Below are positions 14,908 to 20,912 of a stretch of 20,912 nt of DNA, in pieces. Made by a program: the position numbers and the translations under genes. Below the pieces are notes generated by a model that saw only the letters and a list, made by a program, of their open reading frames with translations, was not told where the DNA came from and ran no database searches. Source of the DNA: Planctomycetota bacterium. Its GTDB lineage: Bacteria > Planctomycetota > Planctomycetia > Pirellulales > Pirellulaceae. The stretch covers positions 1 through 20,912 of the forward strand of contig JAJDEH010000051.1 of assembly GCA_029259935.1 (NCBI GenBank), in the 5' to 3' direction. The first letter of the stretch is position 1, and every line of letters starts with the position of its first letter.

Positions 14908-14978
14908 ACTGCATATCAGGCCGCTCGAAAAATGACGTTCCGCCGCCTAGCGAAAAACGCAGTAATTCTTGAGGCCGA

Positions 14979-15638
14979 TCATTGGTCCGCGTTTCGATTG
15001 ACCACCTTCATGACGGCGGTTTTGATCTTTTCGTAAGATGCATCCGTTGGCAGGATGCCGAAGTTGGCGTGACGCATTCGTTCGGACTTGCCAATTGCCG
15101 CCGTCAGCGATTCGCCGTTGACCCGTCCAATTTCAAAGTCAAGAATCTCCAGCAAGGACTCGTCGTCGCCCGTGGACCAAACGCGGAAGCTCAACGGCTT
15201 GACAATCCCGTTCTCGGGCAGGTTGCGTTCCGCCGGTCCCATGTTGAAGTGGACATCGACGCGGCGTTCCTTCAGTGGAATGGATTCCAGCAGCATCCAC
15301 GCCAGCGTGTTGTCTTCCGCAATGAATTCCGCCATGGCCTTCTTCGCGGTTGCATACCCTTCCTCGTGTTCGCCTGCCTTCATCAGCGACTGTGCTTGAC
15401 GGTACAGCGCCATGGCACCCGTTTCGGTGCCGGCGTCCGCGACAACTTGCGATGGCGGCGAGCCCGTGGACACGGGGGATTGCGAATCCGCCTTGCGGAT
15501 GGGCAATTTCGCTTGCCCTGATGGCGCTGGTTGCGTTGCTTGGTTCAGCCCGTCCGTCGACGGCGGTGCTTCGTCACCAGTACAGCCTCCAAGGGAGCAA
15601 ACCGTCGCAGCGGCAATAATGGCGAAGATAGACTTCAT
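14979..15638 (-). CDS. Small predicted lipoprotein with a TPR-like segment
   Basis: 219 residues from ATG 15638, which has GAGG 7 bases upstream; a longer reading from 15716 lacks a signal at its start. Residues 1-18 are a lipoprotein signal peptide ending in the lipobox L-G-G-C, with Cys19 as the lipid site. A Ser/Pro/Gln-rich linker follows. Residues ~78-105 (ALYRQAQSLMKAGEHEEGYATAKKAMAEF) look like a single TPR-type helix pair. The C-terminal part contains LRMRHANFG- and SYEKIKTAVMKV-like stretches, and I recognise no family. It is likely attached to a membrane on the outer side. It lies 156 bases upstream of the sulfatase operon on the same strand, but the operon promoter in between suggests it can be expressed separately. 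Confidence 0.8.
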   Translation of the reverse strand: MKSIFAIIAAATVCSLGGCTGDEAPPSTDGLNQATQPAPSGQAKLPIRKADSQSPVSTGSPPSQVVADAGTETGAMALYRQAQSLMKAGEHEEGYATAKKAMAEFIAEDNTLAWMLLESIPLKERRVDVHFNMGPAERNLPENGIVKPLSFRVWSTGDDESLLEILDFEIGRVNGESLTAAIGKSERMRHANFGILPTDASYEKIKTAVMKVVNRNADQ

Positions 15639-15828
15639 GGGTTGTCCTCGATTGCGATTGAGGTGGCGTGGTAGAGGCTGTGTGGCGCTCTGTAAAAGGT
15701 GCGTGCAAGTAAACACCCTACACTCCGTCGTTTTGGCTTATCGGATTTGTCTCGGAACTTAGCACTTCGGATCAGTGATCTCATGGCCCGCCACTTTCAT
15801 TTCACGTGGTGGACCCCGTGGCTCGTTC

Positions 15829-16272
15829 CTATTCCTTCAAGGCCCTGGCGTCCAGGTCATCGAGAGACTTTGGCAAGTAGCCATGAATCCGGATTACATC
15901 ACCAACGACATCGTAGCAGAATCGAGCTTCATCCAGTATCCGCACGATCCAGTCCGAGTGATTGACGATTTCAGGAGGCACAAGTGCGCCTCGGCTGATT
16001 TCCTGAAGGAAACAGATGTCGAACCATTCCACCGACATCATCGGGAACGGGAGGTGACACCACCATTCAACGTCCCATCGCGAGGGCGGACCATCAACGC
16101 ACTTATAACGATACGAAGGCCGCCATCTTTCTCGTTGCCGCATCGCGTCGAGAAGGCGACTCCATTTGCAATCGTTGGCGGCACCTGACAATCCACGTTG
16201 CTCGACGACGCGGCGAAGGCGTTCCTTTTCTTTATCGGAACCCGTATTCGGCGGTGGAGAGGTCTCGGACAC
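15829..16272 (-). CDS. DUF6678-like protein
   Basis: 147 residues from GTG 16272 with CGGAG 8 bases before it (complement of 16281-16285). The body reads like the DUF6678 family of small bacterial proteins: KWSRLLDAMRQRERWRPSYRYKC, a Trp-rich turn (SRWDVEWWCHLP), SVEWFDI, RGALVPPEIV, WIVRILDEARFCYDVVGDVIRIHGY. No catalytic motif is evident. It has no signal peptide, so it is probably cytoplasmic, and its function is unknown. The gene starts 72 bases after the stop of the large lectin-like membrane protein, so the two could share a transcript. The family call is from memory and should be treated as probable. Confidence 0.72.
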   Translation of the reverse strand: MSETSPPPNTGSDKEKERLRRVVEQRGLSGAANDCKWSRLLDAMRQRERWRPSYRYKCVDGPPSRWDVEWWCHLPFPMMSVEWFDICFLQEISRGALVPPEIVNHSDWIVRILDEARFCYDVVGDVIRIHGYLPKSLDDLDARALKE

Positions 16273-16344
16273 AATGCAAACTCCGTACTAATCTTGGGAT
16301 GTCGCGAAGAAGCTGTACACAGCGCGATAACGAAGCGTCGGCAC

Positions 16345-18690
16345 TCAACGGCCCAGACGTGGGTCGAGCCAAACGGCGTGGGCCAAGTGAACGGAGCCGG
16401 GGCAATCGACCACCAATTCCAGACGTTGTACGCCGGCGATGTCTACCTGAAAGGGATTCGTCGCATTGATCTCTTGAATCGGCTCCGATTGCCACAACGA
16501 TTCACCGTCGCCTTCCACGCGGAAAACTAACGGCGTCGTGGAATTTGCCCGCGCCGTATCATCAATCGCCACGCTTCCGGTCAGCGTTCTATATTGCCCG
16601 TTTATGAAGAAGACCATTCGCGACGAGTGTTTAGTGAGCGGATGCATCCAGAGGGCGTATTCGTAGGGCTTTCCGTTGATCGAGCATCCGGGGCCGCGTA
16701 CCATCTTCGGGTTGTAGATTCCTGATGACTTCGCGGTCGGTTGGAAGTAGAGGTAGTCTTGTTCGTCGAACTTCTTGATTTCCGTATGGAGGCGATCTTC
16801 GAGCCGCCGGCGTAGAAAGCTGTCGACTCCCGGAATGGCTTCGACGTAGAGTTGAAGCGCTCGTAGTTTCAATCTGTCTTGAGCAAGACCGCTGGCCTGT
16901 TGGGACAATTCCCACCACTGGTCGGCCACCGAAATCAACTCGGAGTCAGAAATTTTGGTCTGTTGATCTTTTGCCGCCAGCAAACGGAGTTGTGCGTCGG
17001 AGCACCGAGCGAACCACGGCAAACCGCGCGGCCAGTCGTTCCTTTGAAAGCAATAATACTTCGCGATTTGTTGATTCATATCACCAACTGCTTTATCACA
17101 GCAGGAGAGGTCAACTTCGATCCATTCATTGGCAACCTTGCCAATCCAGTGTCCAACACGGTTGCGGTTCGAACTTCGGACTCCATCAACGACGCAGCTT
17201 GGCTTCGCCAAAACGTCGAAAAATGAACTGGCTCTAGTTGGGCAACCCAAAGCAATGTTTTGTCCCTTGCGAATGACCTCAATTTCAGACAATGCCGCGT
17301 GACGCTCGCTTTCACGGACGTCAATGCGGACGGCATCGAACTCGACTTGCGGTACCTTGACCGAGACAGAATGGTCACGGTCTGGTTCCCAGGCGAGCGT
17401 GACTTCTTCCTGCGACCAGACCTTCTCCCCGTCTCTCAACAAGATGAAGTCGAAGACCTTAGTTCCAACGTTGTTATCCAGGGCGTTGTGCGCGTTCCAG
17501 AGGACCACTTCGTCGGCAATCACTCCAGAGTTGTCGACCGCCGGCCGGGAAACGTCGATCTCAATCCAACCTGGGACCCGGTCGGGCAATAGCCAGTAGC
17601 CCAGGCTATGCTGGGCAGATGTGGTAATCCCGTCGTTGATCGTGGCCGGAGGAAATCGAGGATCGAAGGATGAACTTGCGCGGGCGGGACAACCATGGCT
17701 AATCTCTGACTCTCCATCGAATAGTTGCAGTTCGGCCAGTCCGCCGCCAGGGCCATGCCACGCGGTGATTTCCACGCGAAGGCGATCAAAAGTATGCGAG
17801 GGCAGTTCAACGGTCGTGCTGGCAGGTCCATCCGGTTTCCATGCTGTTTCGATTTCGTCGCTGGCCCATATTTCGTGGTCGCCTCGAATCAAATACACGA
17901 TACAGGCTTTGGTTCCCCGGTCTCGAACATGACTGTTATGCTGATTCCAAATGACCAGCTTCTGGGCTTCGGTCCCCGGTGGTGCTTCTAGCTGCCCGTC
18001 CGCAAAGAGCCGCTGCCGCTCTTGCGGTGGTTTCTTGACGGTGCCAACCGCGACTTCCGACGATGAGGGCGGTTTATTAGGCACTTCTACCGGCGACGCG
18101 ACGATCGGAGTCGCGGATTTCTCTTTTGAGGAGTACATCCAAGAGCCCAAAAGCATACCCAATGCAAATATCGAGAGGGAAGCAGCGGCCACGATCAAAA
18201 TCGACCACGGTTTGACGAATCTTGTTCGCCAGTCGAAGGCGGGCGTTGTTGGCAATCCGAACTGCAGAGTGTTCTTGCCGGATGTTGCAGACTGCGCCGG
18301 AACTGCCGGTGCCGCTGAGGGCGTAGGCGGCGTGATGGTTGCGGCTGGTGGTTTGACGGGCTTATTAACCGCCGGCTGAGTTTGAGCTACGGGAGGCAAC
18401 TTCGGCGTGGCAAGTTGCGCCCTCAACTCCGCGTCGTATTTCGCTTTTGTCTCCGCATCCTTAAGGCAGACGCGGGCGGCGGCCAGTTCGTTCAATAGGC
18501 GTTGCGAGTACTCAGAACGCGGCCCTATTTGAAACTTCCGCACTCGCGCCATGACCTGCTGGGTCACGTTGGCGATCACCTCGGGATCACTTTCAAAGAG
18601 CGGAAGCCCAAACAATCGATAGTGATTCGCTGGTTGCTGAGCCGGCGGAATATCAAGCCATTGGTCGTAAGGATCAAACGAATCCGTCAT
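16345..18690 (-). CDS. Transmembrane J-like / double discoidin-like / NPCBM protein, complete copy
   Basis: 781 residues. Residues ~1-92 are the planctomycete J-like N-terminus (FDPYDQWLDIPP, QQPANHYRLFGLPLFESDPEVI, ...LLNELAAARVCLKDAETKAKYDAELR). It resembles a DnaJ fold but lacks the HPD triad. A Pro/Ala linker follows (~93-150), then a membrane helix at ~163-185, so the N-terminus is cytoplasmic and the rest external. Two galactose-binding (F5/8-type) like modules follow, at ~244-370 and ~391-525. They share KLVIWN-H-N/EVVLWN-H-N starts, GCP-RASS cores and W-I-E-[IV]-D ends. A helical segment (~580-640) holds QWWELSQQASG. The C-terminus (~665-781) is NPCBM-like (YALWMHP, RTLTGSVAIDD, FRVEGDGESLWQSEP, RLELVVDCPG, AVWLDPRL). 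It probably binds glycans outside while presenting a J-like tail inside. A paralogue lies upstream. Confidence 0.88.
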   Translation of the reverse strand: MTDSFDPYDQWLDIPPAQQPANHYRLFGLPLFESDPEVIANVTQQVMARVRKFQIGPRSEYSQRLLNELAAARVCLKDAETKAKYDAELRAQLATPKLPPVAQTQPAVNKPVKPPAATITPPTPSAAPAVPAQSATSGKNTLQFGLPTTPAFDWRTRFVKPWSILIVAAASLSIFALGMLLGSWMYSSKEKSATPIVASPVEVPNKPPSSSEVAVGTVKKPPQERQRLFADGQLEAPPGTEAQKLVIWNQHNSHVRDRGTKACIVYLIRGDHEIWASDEIETAWKPDGPASTTVELPSHTFDRLRVEITAWHGPGGGLAELQLFDGESEISHGCPARASSSFDPRFPPATINDGITTSAQHSLGYWLLPDRVPGWIEIDVSRPAVDNSGVIADEVVLWNAHNALDNNVGTKVFDFILLRDGEKVWSQEEVTLAWEPDRDHSVSVKVPQVEFDAVRIDVRESERHAALSEIEVIRKGQNIALGCPTRASSFFDVLAKPSCVVDGVRSSNRNRVGHWIGKVANEWIEVDLSCCDKAVGDMNQQIAKYYCFQRNDWPRGLPWFARCSDAQLRLLAAKDQQTKISDSELISVADQWWELSQQASGLAQDRLKLRALQLYVEAIPGVDSFLRRRLEDRLHTEIKKFDEQDYLYFQPTAKSSGIYNPKMVRGPGCSINGKPYEYALWMHPLTKHSSRMVFFINGQYRTLTGSVAIDDTARANSTTPLVFRVEGDGESLWQSEPIQEINATNPFQVDIAGVQRLELVVDCPGSVHLAHAVWLDPRLGR
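18205..18394 (-). repeat. Near-identical direct repeat, unit A (partner 20723-20912)
   Basis: Counted base by base, 18205-18394 and 20723-20912 (offset 2518) differ at a single position (T/G inside TTCTTG versus TTCGTG). The repeat codes for the linker and start of the membrane segment in each paralogue. It reaches the window edge, so its true length is greater. Synonymous identity this high next to clearly diverged sequence points to recent exchange between the copies. Confidence 0.9.
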
Positions 18691-18859
18691 CGGCTTACAC
18701 TCAATCGACAGTTCCTCGCGTACCGCTTAGATCTCGGCGAGTCCTTCGTCGAATCCTCGAATTTTACTTCGTGATTTTCATGATCAACGAGAGCCACTCA
18801 CATTGTAGGCCACCGCGCCTCAGTTTTCCCGTTATTGCTTGTTAATGACAATCAGCCGT
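18691..18859. other. Spacer between the two tandem paralogues
   Basis: 169 bases between the stop of the right-hand copy and the start of the left-hand copy, both on the minus strand. It holds a short inverted repeat (TTGT-TAATG-ACAA, near 18839-18852) close to the upstream stop. A TACAAT-like box occurs on the minus strand, without a -35. No gene is seen. It may contain a promoter for the left copy, but cotranscription is equally possible. Confidence 0.35.
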
Positions 18860-20912
18860 TCAACGGCTCAGGCGCGGGTCGAGCCAGACTGCCTTGGCGG
18901 CGTGATTGGAGCCGGGGCAATGAACCACCAATTCCAGACGTTGCACGCCTGAAATTGCTACCTGAAAGGGGGTCGTCACATTAAGCTCTTGAATCGGCTC
19001 GGACTGCCATAGAGTTTCGCCGTCGCCCTCCACACGGAACGTTAGCGGTGTCGCGGGCGGTGACGGTGTCAAATCGTGAATCCCTACGCTTCCGGTCAGA
19101 GTTTGATACTTCCCGTTGGTGAAGAATGCCATCCGCGACGAATTGTTGCTGAGCGGATGCATCCAGAGTGCGTAGTCAAATGGCCGTCCGTTGATCGAAA
19201 TTCTGAACGTCCGCACCATTTTCGAGTTGTGGATTCCCGAGACGGCCGCAATCGGATGAAAGTAGAGATAGTCTCGTTCGTCATGCTTCTTGATTTCAGA
19301 ATAGAATCGCTGTTCGATGCGCCGACGCAGGAAGCTGTCGACGCGGGGAATGGCTTGTGCGTAGCGGCGAAGCGCCCGCATTTTCAGACGATCCTGGCAT
19401 TTGCCTGCGGCCTGCTCGGACAAATCCCACCATTGGTCGGCGAGAGGAACTAAGTCGGCGTTGCTAACAAGGTCCTGTTGAGCCTTCAAGGCCAGTAAAC
19501 GGAGTTGCGGATTGGACGATTGAGCGAACCACGGCAATCCTCGCGGCCAATCGTCAATTTGGAAGCAATAGTATTCTCCGATTTGTTGATTCGCGTCACC
19601 AATTGCCTTATTGCAGCAGGAGAGGTCCACTTCGATCCAATCGTTGCCGGGATTCAAGCCGTGCCAATACCCGACGAGGTAATGGCTCGAACTTCGTAGG
19701 CCATCAACAACACAGCTTGGCGCTGACGCAAGGCTCTGAAAGGAACTGGCGCGGGTGGGACAACCCAATGCAATATTTTCCCCATTGCGCAAGACTTCGA
19801 TTTCAGAAAATCCAGGGTAGCCTTCGCTTTCACTAACATCAACGCGGACGGAATCGAAGCTGATCTGGGGCATCTTGACTGACAGAAAATGATCTCGGTT
19901 TCGTTCCCACTGCAACGTGACCTTTTCCTTAGACCAAACTTTTTTGCGATCCTTTAACAGTGTCAGGTCGAAGGCCTTCGTTCCGGAGTTGTTTTTGTGA
20001 GAATTATGGGAATTCCAGAGAACAATTTCGTCGGCAATCACTCCAGAGTTTTTTACCGCAGGCCGCGAAACATCGATCTCAATCCAGCCCGGGACCTCAG
20101 CAAGCAAAAGCCAGTAGCCTAAGCCCAACCGGTCTGAGGTCATAATTCCGTCATTGATCGTCGCTGGGACAAATCGAGGATCGAAGGATGAACTGGCGCG
20201 TGTGGGACAACCTTGGGCGATCTCTTTCTCTCCATCGAATAGTTGCAGTTCGGCCAATCCGCCGCCCTTGCCATACCACGCGGTGACTTCCACGCGAAGG
20301 CGATCAAAGCGAAGCGAGGGCAGTGCGACGGTTGTGTCTGCAGGACCATCCGGTTTCCATGGTGTTTCGATTTCGTCGCTCACCCAGACTTCGAGGTCGG
20401 CTCGAAACAAGCGGACGATACTCGTTTTGGTACCGCGGTTGCCCGTTTGACCGTTATTCTGATTCCAAATGACCAGTTTCTGTGCTTCTGTTCCCGGTGG
20501 TGCTTCTAGCTGCCCGTCGGCAAAAAGCCGCTGCCGCTCTTGCGGTGTTTCTTTGACGGGGTCAACCGCGACTTCCGACGATGAGGGCGGATGGCTAGGC
20601 CCTTTAACCGGCGACGAAACGATCGGAGCCGCGGATTTCTCTTTTGAGGAGTACATCCAAGAGCCCAGGAGCAAACCCAATGCAAATGTCGTGAGAGAAG
20701 CAGCAGCCACGATCAGAATCGGCCACGGTTTGACGAATCTTGTTCGCCAGTCGAAGGCGGGCGTTGTTGGCAATCCGAACTGCAGAGTGTTCGTGCCGGA
20801 TGTTGCAGACTGCGCCGGAACTGCCGGTGCCGCTGAGGGCGTAGGCGGCGTGATGGTTGCGGCTGGTGGTTTGACGGGCTTATTAACCGCCGGCTGAGTT
20901 TGAGCTACGGGA
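18860..20912 (-). CDS. Second J-like / double discoidin-like / NPCBM protein, 5' part cut off by the window edge
   Basis: Partial: the frame is open to the right edge with no stop and continues beyond 20912. In the window it covers the Pro/Ala linker (the same residues as the first copy, from PVAQTQPAVNKPVKPPAAT), the membrane helix (ILIVAAASLTTFALGLLLGSW), both galactose-binding-like modules, the helical QWWDLSEQAAG segment and the NPCBM-like end (QTLTGSVGIHD, VEGDGETLWQSEP, AVWLDPRLSR). A start at TTG 20773 would remove the linker and the expected J-like domain and is not credible. Compared with the complete copy, the linker DNA is nearly identical, while the lectin parts differ at many residues. 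It is likely the first gene of a tandem pair with overlapping or diverged glycan specificity. Confidence 0.87.
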   Translation of the reverse strand, partial: PVAQTQPAVNKPVKPPAATITPPTPSAAPAVPAQSATSGTNTLQFGLPTTPAFDWRTRFVKPWPILIVAAASLTTFALGLLLGSWMYSSKEKSAAPIVSSPVKGPSHPPSSSEVAVDPVKETPQERQRLFADGQLEAPPGTEAQKLVIWNQNNGQTGNRGTKTSIVRLFRADLEVWVSDEIETPWKPDGPADTTVALPSLRFDRLRVEVTAWYGKGGGLAELQLFDGEKEIAQGCPTRASSSFDPRFVPATINDGIMTSDRLGLGYWLLLAEVPGWIEIDVSRPAVKNSGVIADEIVLWNSHNSHKNNSGTKAFDLTLLKDRKKVWSKEKVTLQWERNRDHFLSVKMPQISFDSVRVDVSESEGYPGFSEIEVLRNGENIALGCPTRASSFQSLASAPSCVVDGLRSSSHYLVGYWHGLNPGNDWIEVDLSCCNKAIGDANQQIGEYYCFQIDDWPRGLPWFAQSSNPQLRLLALKAQQDLVSNADLVPLADQWWDLSEQAAGKCQDRLKMRALRRYAQAIPRVDSFLRRRIEQRFYSEIKKHDERDYLYFHPIAAVSGIHNSKMVRTFRISINGRPFDYALWMHPLSNNSSRMAFFTNGKYQTLTGSVGIHDLTPSPPATPLTFRVEGDGETLWQSEPIQELNVTTPFQVAISGVQRLELVVHCPGSNHAAKAVWLDPRLSR
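20723..20912 (-). repeat. Near-identical direct repeat, unit B (partner 18205-18394)
   Basis: Second unit of the repeat described for 18205-18394, in direct orientation. It is truncated by the window end. Confidence 0.9.

Overview
The window looks like chromosomal DNA of a planctomycete, most likely from the Pirellulales group. The grounds are the protein families present: an ECF sigma factor next to a Ser/Thr kinase fused to a formylglycine-generating-enzyme (FGE)-type domain, two CxPxR sulfatases, a PVC-type membrane-bound dehydrogenase, an SHD1 (SLA1 homology) fragment, a TIGR03067-like domain, and two large membrane proteins with a planctomycete J-like N-terminus. No phage, plasmid, insertion sequence, CRISPR array, rRNA or tRNA was recognised.

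Layout. Positions 1-515 hold no convincing gene but carry one REP/MITE-like palindrome. Positions 516-4032 (+) are a signalling pair: an ECF sigma factor, then a kinase whose N-terminus carries a zinc-binding anti-sigma motif (H-x3-C-x2-C), followed by kinase, membrane segment, FGE-like fold and TPR-like tail. A clear intrinsic terminator (4041-4071) closes this unit. Positions 4237-4865 (+) are a small unit of a receiver-like protein with Asn at the phosphoacceptor site and a 71-residue winged-helix-like protein. Positions 4909-5874 (-) encode a membrane-anchored TIGR03067/DUF4375 fusion, followed by a probably frameshifted SHD1 gene remnant (-). Positions 6484-8538 (+) encode an exported HEAT-repeat protein. 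It converges on a PVC-type dehydrogenase (8625-10496, -) that lacks the usual C-terminal haem domain. Then come an orphan LutA/LldE-type CCG protein (+) and a ParE/RelE toxin with its antitoxin (-).

Positions 12037-14822 (-) are a two-gene sulfatase operon with a good extended -10 promoter. It is preceded on the same strand by a small lipoprotein gene (14979-15638). Positions 15829-16272 (-) encode a DUF6678-like protein. From 16345 to the right edge there is a tandem pair of J-like/TM/double discoidin-like/NPCBM proteins, the second cut by the window end.

How the genes fit together. The sigma/kinase pair reads as one envelope-sensing circuit, with an outer FGE/TPR sensor, an inner kinase and a ZAS module that may hold the sigma factor. 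The sulfatases, lipoprotein, dehydrogenase and lectin-like tandem proteins all act outside the cytoplasmic membrane and suit an organism feeding on sulfated polysaccharides. The toxin-antitoxin pair, receiver/winged-helix unit and LutA look like independent small modules. All assignments rest on reading motifs by eye; no database search was run.
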